Assembly (NCBI GenBank): GCA_001791615.1
Contig: MGEY01000054.1
Coordinates: 1 to 41,135, forward strand
Direction: 5' to 3'
Length of the DNA stretch: 41,135 nt
DNA from: Candidatus Uhrbacteria bacterium RIFOXYA2_FULL_40_9
GTDB lineage: Bacteria > Patescibacteriota > Patescibacteriia > UBA9934 > GWF2-40-263
Both the position numbers and the translations under genes were made by a program. The notes below the pieces were generated by a model. That model worked only from the letters and a program-made list of their open reading frames with translations, was not told where the DNA came from and ran no database searches. This document shows, piece by piece, positions 1-7,223 of the stretch (position 1 is its first letter; every line of letters begins with the position of its first letter).

Positions 1-1
1 A

Positions 2-82
2 CTACATTACAAAGATGATGCTCGCTTTTATTCCCTTTGTTCAGCTTGTATCGTTCATGAAGCATCACCTTGTTTGACATAG
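2..82 (+). CDS. 3' end of an unidentified upstream gene (partial)
   Basis: Two frames are open from the left edge. Frame 2 ends at a TAG at 80-82 and gives a cysteine-containing tail (CSACIVHEASPC). Frame 3 ends at a TGA at 75-77 and gives a hydrophobic tail. A terminator-like hairpin follows at 88-120, so some plus-strand gene probably ends here. I prefer frame 2 weakly because its stop lies closer to the hairpin. About 27 residues are too few to name a family. Confidence 0.3.
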   Translation, partial: LHYKDDARFYSLCSACIVHEASPCLT

Positions 83-87
83 AGCCT

Positions 88-120
88 AAAAAAACCTCGC
101 AAGAAGGCGAGATTATTTTC
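88..120 (+). terminator. Rho-independent-like terminator
   Basis: The stem CTCGC (96-100) pairs with GCGAG (107-111). It has an A-run before it and ATTATTTT after it. It would end the gene entering from the left edge. The tract is T-rich but interrupted, so this is a moderate-strength call. Confidence 0.5.
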
Positions 121-643
121 GAAAAGTCTTAAGGTAATGAGATCACTGAAAAGGTTTAGTGATGAGTGGAAAGATCTCCTTGCAAGAAAGAAGAGTGAAA
201 GAGCGAATTTTCTTTACAGGCAACAGCAAAAGGAGCGTTTATTCTATTGTGACTATGATAATGACCTCAGGGAGTTTGATTGTACCAATTTCCTGGGTCA
301 CAGATGCCGTTCTCAACAAATGAAGCTTGTCATGAGACTGGACAGAGGATGGGGGTTCCTTTTGTCTGCTCACGTGCAAGCAAAAAAGAACGGTCTTTGT
401 TTTGCTACGTTGTGGCGGGAGTGGGCTTGTGTCCGTCCGCCATCTATCAACCTTGCGAAGTTGTCTTCACAAGGATAGGGGTATTTAAGCTTTTGAGAAA
501 AGAAATGTCAATGGTTCGTTCCAAAATTTCGAATATGTGGACAAGTCAGAATAGAACGTACACGGGGAAAGATGTTCAAGAGTCTTTGTGGATAAATATT
601 TCATTTTCTTTCTTTTACAGGGGAAATGAAATGGGATCATGTG
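121..643. other. Gene-poor region upstream of mraZ with two adjacent hairpins
   Basis: I see no convincing gene in this stretch. Open frames at 137-478 and 280-669 overlap each other, are rich in Trp and Cys, and lack a ribosome site or recognisable motif. Two neighbouring potential stem-loops are present: TGGCGG (413-418) with CCGCCA (437-442), and CCTTGcGAA (451-459) with TTCaCAAGG (466-474), the latter with one C-A mismatch. A structured RNA is possible. I did not find RNase P, tmRNA or SRP RNA signatures here. Confidence 0.35.
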
Positions 644-672
644 TTGACGGTAGGGAAAGGGTGGCATAAAAT
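644..672 (+). promoter_or_regulatory. Sigma-70-type promoter of mraZ
   Basis: TTGACG (644-649) and TAAAAT (667-672) are separated by exactly 17 bp, with a predicted start near 679. That leaves an mraZ leader of about 80 nt. The promoter is overlapped by the MraZ-type repeats at 651-695, which suggests autoregulation. Confidence 0.7.
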
Positions 673-695
673 GGTTGTAGGTGGAACAAAGTGGG
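651..695 (+). promoter_or_regulatory. MraZ operator: GTGG-type direct repeats at 10-bp spacing
   Basis: TAGG (651), GTGG (661), ATGG (671), GTGG (681) and GTGG (691) sit at exact 10-bp intervals. The last is part of AAAGTGGGG. MraZ proteins from other bacteria are known to bind short GTGG-containing direct repeats with 10-bp periodicity in the promoter of their own operon. The array spans from the -35/-10 spacer past the predicted start site, as expected for a repressor site. Binding itself is inferred. Confidence 0.7.
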
Positions 696-758
696 GACTG
701 GACGAAATGTCTGGTGCTCACATTTTATTTCTTAATTTTTCCACCCACCACGCCTCCT

Positions 759-1190
759 ATGTTCATTGGCGAGTACAAACATACGATCGACGACAAAGGA
801 CGACTGGCAATCCCTATGAAATTTCGGGGAGACCTTGCAAAAGGAGCCGTGGTTACGCGAGGTCTTGATGCATCTCTTTTCTTGTACCCCAAGGAGGAGT
901 GGGACAAGCTAGCTCAAAAGTTAGCAAGTTTGCCCCTGGGGCAATCTAATAGCCGCGCATTCGCCCGACTCATGCTTGCGGGTGCAATGGATGCCGTATT
1001 AGATAAACAAGGAAGGCTCGTGCTACCCGAATATCTGCGGGATTACGCCGGTCTTCAAAAACAAGTGGTTGTGGCCGGCTTATATAATCGTCTTGAACTT
1101 TGGGATGAAAGCCATTGGCAATCCTATAAGTCTGCGATGGAACTCGAAGTGGGTGACATTGCAGAAAAATTGGGGGAACTAGGTGTTTAA
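759..1190 (+). CDS. mraZ: Transcriptional regulator / cell division protein MraZ
   Basis: The product is 143 aa, the usual MraZ length. It contains two AbrB/SpoVT-like half domains, each with the family DxxGR(L) motif: DDKGRLAIP near the N-terminus and DKQGRLVLP in the middle. MraZ forms ring-shaped oligomers and represses the division and cell-wall (dcw) operon through direct repeats upstream of itself; such repeats are visible at 651-695. I chose the ATG at 759 because the protein then begins MFIGEYKHTIDDKGR, the standard MraZ N-terminus; the frame is open upstream to 681 but that part is hydrophobic and unlike the family. There is no Shine-Dalgarno sequence, and CCTCCT, itself anti-SD-like, directly precedes the ATG. 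It is the first gene of a short mraZ-rsmH-ftsL-like cluster. Confidence 0.93.
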   Translation: MFIGEYKHTIDDKGRLAIPMKFRGDLAKGAVVTRGLDASLFLYPKEEWDKLAQKLASLPLGQSNSRAFARLMLAGAMDAVLDKQGRLVLPEYLRDYAGLQKQVVVAGLYNRLELWDESHWQSYKSAMELEVGDIAEKLGELGV

Positions 1191-1212
1191 TTCTTATCCA
1201 ATTGGTGCTTGA

Positions 1213-1274
1213 GGGCGCCAGGTTGGAAATCGTCTGTGGGTTCATGAACCTTTCCTGCAGACGCTTTCCAGCCC
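1213..1274 (+). promoter_or_regulatory. Long hairpin in the mraZ-rsmH spacer
   Basis: TGGAAA-t-CGTCTG (1224-1236) pairs with CAGACG-c-TTTCCA (1258-1270), giving 12 paired bases and one mismatch. It encloses a second perfect palindrome, GGTTCATGAACC (1239-1250). GGGC (1213-1216) and GCCC (1271-1274) can extend the stem. No U-tract follows, so it is not a simple terminator. It may affect processing or translation of rsmH, whose start lies 22 nt downstream. Confidence 0.55.
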
Positions 1275-1296
1275 GGCATCCTGAGGCAAGATTTGT

Positions 1297-2184
1297 ATGG
1301 ATCAACAGATCATACATGTACCCGTCTTGCTTCAAGAGGTACTTGTGTACCTAAAACCGGAGCCGAAAAAAGTCTTCATTGATGGCACTGTGGGGCAGGG
1401 AGGACACGCCTTTGAGATTCTCAAGCGTGTTCTTCCTGAGGGCCGTCTGCTCGCGATCGATCGTGATCCGCATAATCTTGAAATAGCACGAGATCGTTTA
1501 GCAGATTACACAGATGCCGTTATTTTTGTCTGCGGAAGTTTCGCAGAATGTAAGAAGTACGCTTATGCTTCCAAATATCCTCAAGTTGACGGTATCTTAT
1601 TGGACCTTGGTTTCAGTTCTTATCATATCCAAGACCCCGCCAGGGGATTTTCTTTCTTGGCTGAAGGCGTTTTGGACATGAGGTATAACCCAGAAGAACA
1701 AATTGAGACCGCTGCGGATATAGTGAATACCTGGTCAGAAGAAGAACTTGCCGAGATTTTCCGTAAGTATGGAGAAGAACGACAAGCTCGATCCATTGCT
1801 CAAGCAATCATCAAGAACCGTAAACAAAAAAAGATCATCACCACAAAAGATTTATCAGAAGTTGTTCAACAGGTGGTGAAGCGCCACGGAAAAGTTCATC
1901 CTGCCACAAAAGTTTTTCAAGCCTTACGTATTGCAGTAAATGATGAGTTGGGAGAAATAGAACGTGCGTTGCCAGATCTTGTTGAACTTCTTAAACCAGG
2001 TGGCCGACTAGTAATCATTTCTTTTCATTCTTTAGAAGACCGATTAATCAAGCAATTTATTAAGGAACATTCAGAGTTGGATGTTTTGACAAAAAAACCC
2101 GTTTGTCCGACAGAAGAAGAAATACGGGCAAATCCACGAGCCAGAAGTGCAAAACTGCGCGTTGCTCAAAAACGATTTCTATGA
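1297..2184 (+). CDS. rsmH: 16S rRNA (cytosine(1402)-N4)-methyltransferase RsmH
   Basis: The product is 295 aa, close to the family norm of about 300-320. RsmH uses S-adenosylmethionine to methylate N4 of C1402 in the ribosomal P site. Visible motifs are HVPVLLQEVL at the N-terminus, the SAM-binding loop FIDGTVGQGGHA (residues 27-37), LLDLGFSS with DPARGFSF, the conserved HPATKVFQALRI, SFHSLEDR, and the C-terminal NPRARSAKLRVAQ. It lies 106 bp after mraZ, the classical order in dcw clusters. The start has only a weak GAGG 10 nt upstream. The stop overlaps the next start as ATGA, so the downstream gene is probably translationally coupled. Confidence 0.96.
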   Translation: MDQQIIHVPVLLQEVLVYLKPEPKKVFIDGTVGQGGHAFEILKRVLPEGRLLAIDRDPHNLEIARDRLADYTDAVIFVCGSFAECKKYAYASKYPQVDGILLDLGFSSYHIQDPARGFSFLAEGVLDMRYNPEEQIETAADIVNTWSEEELAEIFRKYGEERQARSIAQAIIKNRKQKKIITTKDLSEVVQQVVKRHGKVHPATKVFQALRIAVNDELGEIERALPDLVELLKPGGRLVIISFHSLEDRLIKQFIKEHSELDVLTKKPVCPTEEEIRANPRARSAKLRVAQKRFL

Positions 2185-2531
2185 GTCATTCTTTCAGTCT
2201 TTTTTCTCAAATCAAACGATCGCGAACACTATTGCATTGGGTAAATAACCATTTTGCAACGGTGAATCTTGTCGGACTTTTTGTTGTCATCTGTCTTTGT
2301 AGTATTTACATTGTGCAAGTGAATAAAGCCGTGGCTCAAGGGTATGAGATGCGTGAGTATGAAAATGTGATCAGTGAACTTACATTGCAGAATCAAAAGT
2401 TGGAAGTTGATGTTCGCCAAGCGCAATCTTTGGAAAATGTGACACGCGCGGTAAAAATGTTAGGCTTTACCTCATCCACACAACCTTTCTATTTAGAGAC
2501 AACCATTCCAAGCTACGCATTAGCTGAATAA
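2181..2531 (+). CDS. FtsL/DivIC-like septum protein
   Basis: The protein is 116 aa. It has a short basic cytoplasmic tail, one membrane segment (about residues 28-48, VNLVGLFVVICLCSIYIVQV), and then a coiled-coil-like stretch (EYENVISELTLQNQKLEVDV). This is the architecture of FtsL/DivIC bitopic division proteins, which are too divergent to assign by motif. Its position directly after rsmH is the canonical ftsL slot. The ATG at 2181 overlaps the rsmH stop; the longer frame from 2103 lies inside rsmH and is unlikely. A terminator follows at once, so the usual ftsI and mur genes are absent from this locus. Confidence 0.75.
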   Translation: MSHSFSLFSQIKRSRTLLHWVNNHFATVNLVGLFVVICLCSIYIVQVNKAVAQGYEMREYENVISELTLQNQKLEVDVRQAQSLENVTRAVKMLGFTSSTQPFYLETTIPSYALAE

Positions 2532-2548
2532 GAGAAAATGAGAAGAAA

Positions 2549-2570
2549 CGAGCCAAAAAGCTCGCTTTTT
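2549..2570 (+). terminator. Terminator of the mraZ-rsmH-ftsL cluster
   Basis: CGAGC (2549-2553) pairs with GCTCG (2560-2564), followed by CTTTTT. It closes the short division cluster. Confidence 0.75.
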
Positions 2571-2640
2571 GTATTGACAAAAGCAAGCATTTGTTCTAAG
2601 TTTTTCTCTTTTTCTTTTAAAAAGATGAAAGGTACTTGTT

Positions 2641-2650
2641 ATGCTATAAT
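2641..2650 (+). promoter_or_regulatory. Extended -10 promoter upstream of 2682
   Basis: TGcTATAAT is a perfect -10 hexamer (2645-2650) with the extended TG motif. No good -35 is visible. The predicted start near 2657 gives a leader of about 25 nt without a Shine-Dalgarno sequence. It probably drives 2682, the ZIP transporter and cysS. Confidence 0.6.
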
Positions 2651-2681
2651 AAGCTTATCTAAATTTGTCTAATCATTATTT

Positions 2682-2993
2682 ATGAAATGTAAAAATCTTC
2701 CTTGCCTTGGCTTGCTTCAAGCCTTTAGTGTCAGTTTTTACATCGGCCTCATCAGTGTCTTTTTTACCTATGTTGCTCCAAATCTGCCATCACACCCATT
2801 TGTGATTGGTATGATTATGCTCACGCTTTTAGTTTTTTCCGCAGCCGTGACAGGATCTTTGGTGTTTGGTTATCCTGTGTATCTTATTTTGAACAAACAA
2901 ACAAAAGAAGGAGTTAGTATCTTTGCTTACACGTTGTTGTTTCTTGTTGTTATTCTCGCCATTTTAATTAGTCTTTTTTCTTTGTTTAGTTAA
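2682..2993 (+). CDS. Small integral membrane protein, unknown function
   Basis: The protein is 103 aa and almost wholly hydrophobic. Three membrane spans are likely (about residues 11-31, 41-66 and 78-102), with short loops such as LNKQTKEG. I do not recognise the family. It lies 12 bp upstream of a ZIP metal transporter and shares its promoter, so a membrane role linked to that transporter is possible but unproven. It has no Shine-Dalgarno sequence. Confidence 0.65.
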   Translation: MKCKNLPCLGLLQAFSVSFYIGLISVFFTYVAPNLPSHPFVIGMIMLTLLVFSAAVTGSLVFGYPVYLILNKQTKEGVSIFAYTLLFLVVILAILISLFSLFS

Positions 2994-3005
2994 TTACTAT
3001 TCCAT

Positions 3006-3791
3006 ATGACGCTTTTGTCGATTCTTCTTGCAACGTTTATCGTGAGTTTTATTTCTTTTGTTGGAGCTTTTGCTCTCATTTTTTCCAAGAACATGTTGGA
3101 TAAAATTCTTTCCATCCTCGTTGCTTTAGCAGGGGGAGGACTCATGGGAGGGGCGTTTCTTCATCTTATTCCGGAATCTCTTTTTGAAATCGGGAGTGAT
3201 GAATTGTCTATTTTGTGGATTTTTATTCTTGTTATTTTCGGATTTTGTTTCTTTTTAGTGATTGAACAGTTTCTTCATTGGCATCACCATCATCATGTTC
3301 ATGCTTCTTCTTGCCATGATTGTGAAGAAAACAAAAAAGCTCCGATGTCTTATCTCATTCTTGTTGGAGATGGAGTACACAATTTGATTGATGGACTCGT
3401 GATAGCTGCTTCTTTTTTGGTGAGTCCGATGGCAGGAATTATCACAACAATTGCTGTTGCTTTGCACGAGATTCCACAAGAAATTGGAGATTTCGGTGTT
3501 CTTGTGTACAGTGGTTTTAAACGATGGAAAGCTCTTCTTGCGAATTTTCTTTCAGGACTTACTGCAGTTATTGGTGGTGTTATTGGGTTTCTTTTTGCTG
3601 CACAAGTTGAAGGATCTATTGTGTATTTGTTACCAATTGCTGCCGGTGGTTTTATTTATATTGCGGCTTCAGATCTTGTTCCAGAGATTAAACATGAAAA
3701 GCATGCAGGAAGGCTTGCGTTGAATTTTTTTGTTTTTCTTTTGGGAATTAGTTTGATGTTGCTTATGAAGTTTCTCCCCTTTGCAGAATAA
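3006..3791 (+). CDS. ZIP family divalent metal transporter
   Basis: The product is 261 aa with about seven or eight membrane spans, a normal size for bacterial ZIP proteins, which move Zn2+, Fe2+ or similar ions into the cytoplasm. The two metal-site helices are clear: HNLIDG (residues 125-130) and HEIPQEIGDF (154-163). Between spans 3 and 4 lies a histidine-rich loop (residues 91-99, HWHHHHHVH, followed by CHDC), the typical variable metal-sensing or metal-capturing loop of this family. The substrate cannot be read from sequence. It is packed between the small membrane protein (12 bp) and cysS (5 bp). Confidence 0.9.
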   Translation: MTLLSILLATFIVSFISFVGAFALIFSKNMLDKILSILVALAGGGLMGGAFLHLIPESLFEIGSDELSILWIFILVIFGFCFFLVIEQFLHWHHHHHVHASSCHDCEENKKAPMSYLILVGDGVHNLIDGLVIAASFLVSPMAGIITTIAVALHEIPQEIGDFGVLVYSGFKRWKALLANFLSGLTAVIGGVIGFLFAAQVEGSIVYLLPIAAGGFIYIAASDLVPEIKHEKHAGRLALNFFVFLLGISLMLLMKFLPFAE

Positions 3792-3796
3792 TTTAT

Positions 3797-5212
3797 ATGA
3801 AACCACTTAAATTTTTTAATACACTCACGCGGAAAAAGGAACCATTTCAATCAATTCATGAAGGGAAGGTTGGAATGTATTGTTGTGGACCAACCGTGTA
3901 TTGGTATGCCCACATTGGAAATATGCGTGCATTTATTTTTGATGATTTGTTGAAACGAACATTGAAATATCAAGAATATAAGGTGAGATCTGTGGTGAAT
4001 ATTACAGATGTTGGGCATTTAACAAGTGATGAAGATGAAGGGGAAGATAAAATGGTGGTGGCGATGCGTCGGGAAGGAAAGAGTGCTTACGACATTGCAC
4101 GATTTTATGAAGAAGCCTTTTTGAAGAATCTCGTTCAGTTAAACATAGAGCCCTTTGATGTTTATCCTCGCGCAACCGAGCATATTCCTGAACAAATTGC
4201 TTTGATCAAAAAAATCGAAGCTAACGGGTTTACCTATAAAACCTCTGATGGTCTTTACTTTGACACATCAAAACTTTCTGCATACGGAAAACTTTCTGGT
4301 CAAAGAGCAGAAGAAAAACAAGCAGGGATCCGAGTGGAAGTTGGAGAAAAGAAACATCCAACAGATTTCGCACTTTGGAAATTTTCTCCAAAAGAGGTGC
4401 AACGTGAAATGGAATGGGAATCACCTTGGGGAATAGGATTTCCAGGATGGCACATAGAATGTTCTGCCATGAGCGCAAAGTATTTAGGAGTTCCTTTTGA
4501 CATTCATACAGGGGGAGAAGATCACATTGCGGTCCATCATGAAAATGAAATCGCACAAACACAAGCAGCAGATGGAGTACTTCAGGCAAATTACTGGATG
4601 CATAATAGTTATTTGCAAGTTGATGGAGGAAAGATGAGCAAATCTCTTGGAAATCTTTTTACGGTTGAGGAATTAGAAGCAAAAGGTTTTGATCCGCTTT
4701 CCCTACGCTATTTCTTTTTAGGAGCACACTATCGATCAAAACAGAATTTTACTTTAGAAGCACTTGAGGCTTCACAAAAAGCCTTACATCGATTAATTGA
4801 TCTTGTGCGAGGGTGGGATCAGCCCGCTTTAGAAGGGATTCCATATTATGAGGAATTGTTTGAGCAAGCTGTGAGTGATGATTTGAACATTCCACAAGCT
4901 TTAGCTGTTGTGTGGGAAATGGTAGATTCTGATTTTTCTTCTTCTGCAAAAGCCGTCAGTTTGTTGAAGTTTGATGAAGTACTTGGATTGAAACTTGTTG
5001 ATTACATTGCAAAACCTCTCGAGATTACCAAAGAGGTTCAAGAATTACTTAATCAACGTCAAAAAGCACGAGAAGAAAAAGATTGGGAAGCCTCTGATCG
5101 GGTTCGTGATCAAATTGCCGAACTTGGGTATTTGGTAGAAGATAGTGCTGACGGACAGCGGATAAGGGGTCAAGGCTTCAGTCTTCACTTTTTCAAAAAA
5201 CAAGACAAATAA
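3797..5212 (+). CDS. cysS: Cysteine--tRNA ligase
   Basis: The protein is 471 aa, as expected for a class I CysRS, which charges tRNA-Cys using ATP. It has the zinc cysteine in CCGPTVY (residues 29-35), the HIGH-type motif as HIGN (39-42), the substrate-site stretches WHIECSAMS and HTGGEDHIAVHHENE, and KMSKS at about 279-283. The C-terminal DALR-type helical region includes the usual DWEASDRVRDQIAELG. It starts at ATG 3797, 5 bp after the ZIP gene, with no Shine-Dalgarno sequence, and is followed by a terminator. Confidence 0.97.
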   Translation: MKPLKFFNTLTRKKEPFQSIHEGKVGMYCCGPTVYWYAHIGNMRAFIFDDLLKRTLKYQEYKVRSVVNITDVGHLTSDEDEGEDKMVVAMRREGKSAYDIARFYEEAFLKNLVQLNIEPFDVYPRATEHIPEQIALIKKIEANGFTYKTSDGLYFDTSKLSAYGKLSGQRAEEKQAGIRVEVGEKKHPTDFALWKFSPKEVQREMEWESPWGIGFPGWHIECSAMSAKYLGVPFDIHTGGEDHIAVHHENEIAQTQAADGVLQANYWMHNSYLQVDGGKMSKSLGNLFTVEELEAKGFDPLSLRYFFLGAHYRSKQNFTLEALEASQKALHRLIDLVRGWDQPALEGIPYYEELFEQAVSDDLNIPQALAVVWEMVDSDFSSSAKAVSLLKFDEVLGLKLVDYIAKPLEITKEVQELLNQRQKAREEKDWEASDRVRDQIAELGYLVEDSADGQRIRGQGFSLHFFKKQDK

Positions 5213-5224
5213 CAACAAAAATTA

Positions 5225-5251
5225 AACATCCGTATTATCGGGTGTTTTTTT
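5225..5251 (+). terminator. Terminator after cysS
   Basis: AACATCCG (5225-5232) pairs with CGGGTGTT (5239-5246), including one G-U pair, around a TATTAT loop and followed by a T-run to 5251. Confidence 0.8.
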
Positions 5252-5265
5252 GGGTATCACAACGA

Positions 5266-5294
5266 TTGACGAAACTGTGAAAGATTGCTATTCT
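5266..5294 (+). promoter_or_regulatory. Sigma-70-type promoter of the 5488 gene
   Basis: TTGACG (5266-5271), a 17-bp spacer and TATTCT (5289-5294) form a near-consensus promoter with a start near 5301. The resulting leader is about 187 nt. Just before the ribosome site a potential hairpin pairs ACCCA (5446-5450) with TGGGT (5470-5474) and CTCT (5455-5458) with AGAG (5463-5466). Confidence 0.7.
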
Positions 5295-5487
5295 TTCTTG
5301 CCATTTGGATGAAGAAAAGAGTTGTTAACAAACAGTTCTTTCCTTCATCCAAACAGTCACGGGGCATGGGCACAAGATTCGGCCATGAAGGGTCGACTTG
5401 TGGCATCCGCTTTACCCATGCGATCGGGCTGTTTGCACACACCGCACCCAGGCGCTCTTGTGAGAGACTTGGGTCAAAGGAGGTTGC

Positions 5488-6576
5488 ATGAAGGACTACA
5501 TGACAGGCGTCAAACGTCTTCCACATTTCATTCGTTGGTTGATTGCATTAATGGTAGTATTTATCAGTCTGTTTTTCTTGCGTGGTGTTGCTGTTTCATT
5601 TTACTATGGGGAAAATTTTCAGGCTTGTTTTCAAGGAATTTCTGTTCTTTTTATTTATGGATTACTGATTTGGTTCTGGTATGCAAATGGGATTCTCAAG
5701 CACCTGTGGTATGAATCTAAACAAGACTTTGAATCAATTCGTGAACAGATAAAAGTTGATCGTAGTGAAGTTACAGTGAAGAATACACAAGTGAGAGCAC
5801 TTGAAGACCTTCTGCAGAGGCTGTGTGGGTTGCCAACTTTAGGTGCGGGGTCTTTTAATGCTCGATTCGATCACTACAGCCAGGAGGTCGGCAGGTACAT
5901 TGCTGTATATGTCGAATCACTGCCTTTTTATGATGTTCAGCCTGATGCGCGTATTCGAGACGCTCAGGCAAACGTCTGGGCATTCGAACGTTGTCTCAAT
6001 TTGCTTTTTGTACAGCACCAGATGATCCGTGAGATCGGGACGACTCTCGATCTTTCCTTTGTAGATGCTTGCAATGTAACAGATGAGCAGATTGAAGAAA
6101 GTAGACAAGCTGTTTTGGTAGCTCTCCAACAGATGAAGGCACAGGCAGATCAAGTCCACAAGCTCGAGACTAAAAAGGAAGAACTCTCCATTGCACTGCT
6201 GGGACTCACTGTTAGCGTTGCTTGTGTACTTTATAAACTTCGTCCTGAAAAACGTGTGGAAGAGATGACTGAAGAAGAAATGCGAAAGACTCTTCTGGAA
6301 GCCATTCGTGGTTATCGGCAAGGAAGAGAGGAAATGGTTGAAAGTTTCATTCTCGGTCTTGAGACAATGAAGATTGATTTTGAAAAGATTCGTTTGAACG
6401 CAGAATGGAGTCCTGAGGATCTCGAGATTGTGAGAGCAAGTCTTAAGGATACTGTGCAGAAGTGGCTTCGGGAGCGTAAACTTTTGGGTCGCAAGGATGG
6501 CACAGATCATCCTCAGGCTAGGGCATTGATCGAATTTTGCCTGGTTCAGCCTCTTGTTGAAAGCAAAAAGCAGTAA
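5488..6576 (+). CDS. Membrane protein with long helical cytoplasmic domain, unknown function
   Basis: The protein is 362 aa. Two N-terminal membrane segments (about residues 15-36 and 46-67) are followed by a mostly helical, charged region with coiled-coil-like stretches. A shorter hydrophobic patch lies near 235-250 (LLGLTVSVACVLYKL). No enzymatic motif is visible and I do not recognise the family. The start is well supported: AAAGGAGG (5476-5483) lies 4 nt before the ATG, one of the few strong ribosome sites in the window. Its codons are richer in G/C-ending forms (CTC, GAG, CAG) than those of neighbours. It is a single-gene unit with its own promoter and terminator, like the genes at 30092, 38150 and 39259. 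Confidence 0.8.
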   Translation: MKDYMTGVKRLPHFIRWLIALMVVFISLFFLRGVAVSFYYGENFQACFQGISVLFIYGLLIWFWYANGILKHLWYESKQDFESIREQIKVDRSEVTVKNTQVRALEDLLQRLCGLPTLGAGSFNARFDHYSQEVGRYIAVYVESLPFYDVQPDARIRDAQANVWAFERCLNLLFVQHQMIREIGTTLDLSFVDACNVTDEQIEESRQAVLVALQQMKAQADQVHKLETKKEELSIALLGLTVSVACVLYKLRPEKRVEEMTEEEMRKTLLEAIRGYRQGREEMVESFILGLETMKIDFEKIRLNAEWSPEDLEIVRASLKDTVQKWLRERKLLGRKDGTDHPQARALIEFCLVQPLVESKKQ

Positions 6577-6598
6577 CTGGTAAGTAGTCGCGTTACGG

Positions 6599-6626
6599 AG
6601 CATTCCCTTTGTTGGATGCTTTTTTG
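6599..6626 (+). terminator. Terminator after the 5488 gene
   Basis: AGCATtCC (6599-6606) pairs with GGATGCT (6614-6620), with one bulged base, followed by a T-run. Confidence 0.75.
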
Positions 6627-6665
6627 TTTGGGGATAGTCATCTCGTAGTATTCTCTTTTTTTTGA

Positions 6666-6671
6666 TACAAT
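6666..6671 (+). promoter_or_regulatory. -10 box, probably for a leaderless transcript
   Basis: TACAAT ends 9 nt before the ATG at 6681, and there is no Shine-Dalgarno sequence. Transcription would begin at or next to the start codon. Confidence 0.5.
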
Positions 6672-6680
6672 AAAGGCACT

Positions 6681-7223
6681 ATGAATTCCTCACAGATGCA
6701 AAAAACAGAAAAAGAACATTCAGAAGAACATGGTTCTCTTGCTCCTGAACAAATCACAAAGCCTCGTGAAGAAGAATCTGTCAAAGAAACGAAGGAAATT
6801 TATCTTGAAACAAAAGAGGATAGAGAAGAACAAGAAGAGCAGGAAGAACAAGAAGAACAGGTCCTTGCGGAAGAAATTTCCACTGCACCTTCTCCTGTTT
6901 CAGTTGTGCCTGTCAAAGATCAACTTGATAAACAGCTTGAGTCATTACTTTCACAAGATCTTACAGATATTTTTCTTCAAATGACTCCTGAGCAACAGGT
7001 TGCTTTTAAGGCTAAAGGAGAAGAAACAGCTTCAAAGATTCGGGAAATGATCAATCAAACAAAAGTGAGTGCAAGGAAGATTTTTCATCTTATTCGTGAA
7101 TGGCTCAAAATGATTCCAGGAGTGAATAAATTCTTCCTTGAAAAGGAGGCAAAAATAAAAACAGACAAAATTGTGTTGGTGGCAAAAGAGGAGGAAGGCC
7201 GTCAACAAGACACACTTACATGA
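6681..7223 (+). CDS. Acidic low-complexity protein upstream of VirD4/TraG-like ATPase
   Basis: The protein is 180 aa. Residues 1-70 are extremely rich in Glu, Gln and Lys, including a short tandem EEQ repeat near residues 49-60, and are probably disordered. Residues about 80-165 look helical (LDKQLESLLSQDLTDIFLQM and following). No signal peptide or membrane span is visible. I do not recognise the family. The stop overlaps the start of the ATPase gene at 7220, so the two are likely translated together and may act in one complex. The ATG lies just downstream of a TACAAT -10 box. Confidence 0.7.
   Translation: MNSSQMQKTEKEHSEEHGSLAPEQITKPREEESVKETKEIYLETKEDREEQEEQEEQEEQVLAEEISTAPSPVSVVPVKDQLDKQLESLLSQDLTDIFLQMTPEQQVAFKAKGEETASKIREMINQTKVSARKIFHLIREWLKMIPGVNKFFLEKEAKIKTDKIVLVAKEEEGRQQDTLT

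Noticed and set aside
121..643. RNase P RNA, tmRNA or SRP RNA upstream of mraZ
   Set aside because: The conserved motifs of these RNAs (for example GAGGAAAGTCC or GGTTCGAC in the right context) were not found on either strand.
137..669. Overlapping plus-strand open frames of 113 and 129 codons
   Set aside because: They overlap each other in different frames, lack ribosome sites and motifs, and one runs into the mraZ promoter and operator.
1297..2184. Alternative genetic code (UGA as glycine)
   Set aside because: rsmH and several other genes end properly at TGA, and no conserved glycine is encoded by TGA in the recognised proteins.
4230..4589. 119-codon minus-strand open frame inside cysS
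   Set aside because: It is antisense to a clearly recognised cysS with intact HIGN and KMSKS motifs.
5917..6603. 228-codon open frame on the minus strand
   Set aside because: It is antisense to the 5488 membrane protein gene, which has a promoter, strong ribosome site and terminator. The minus frame crosses that terminator.
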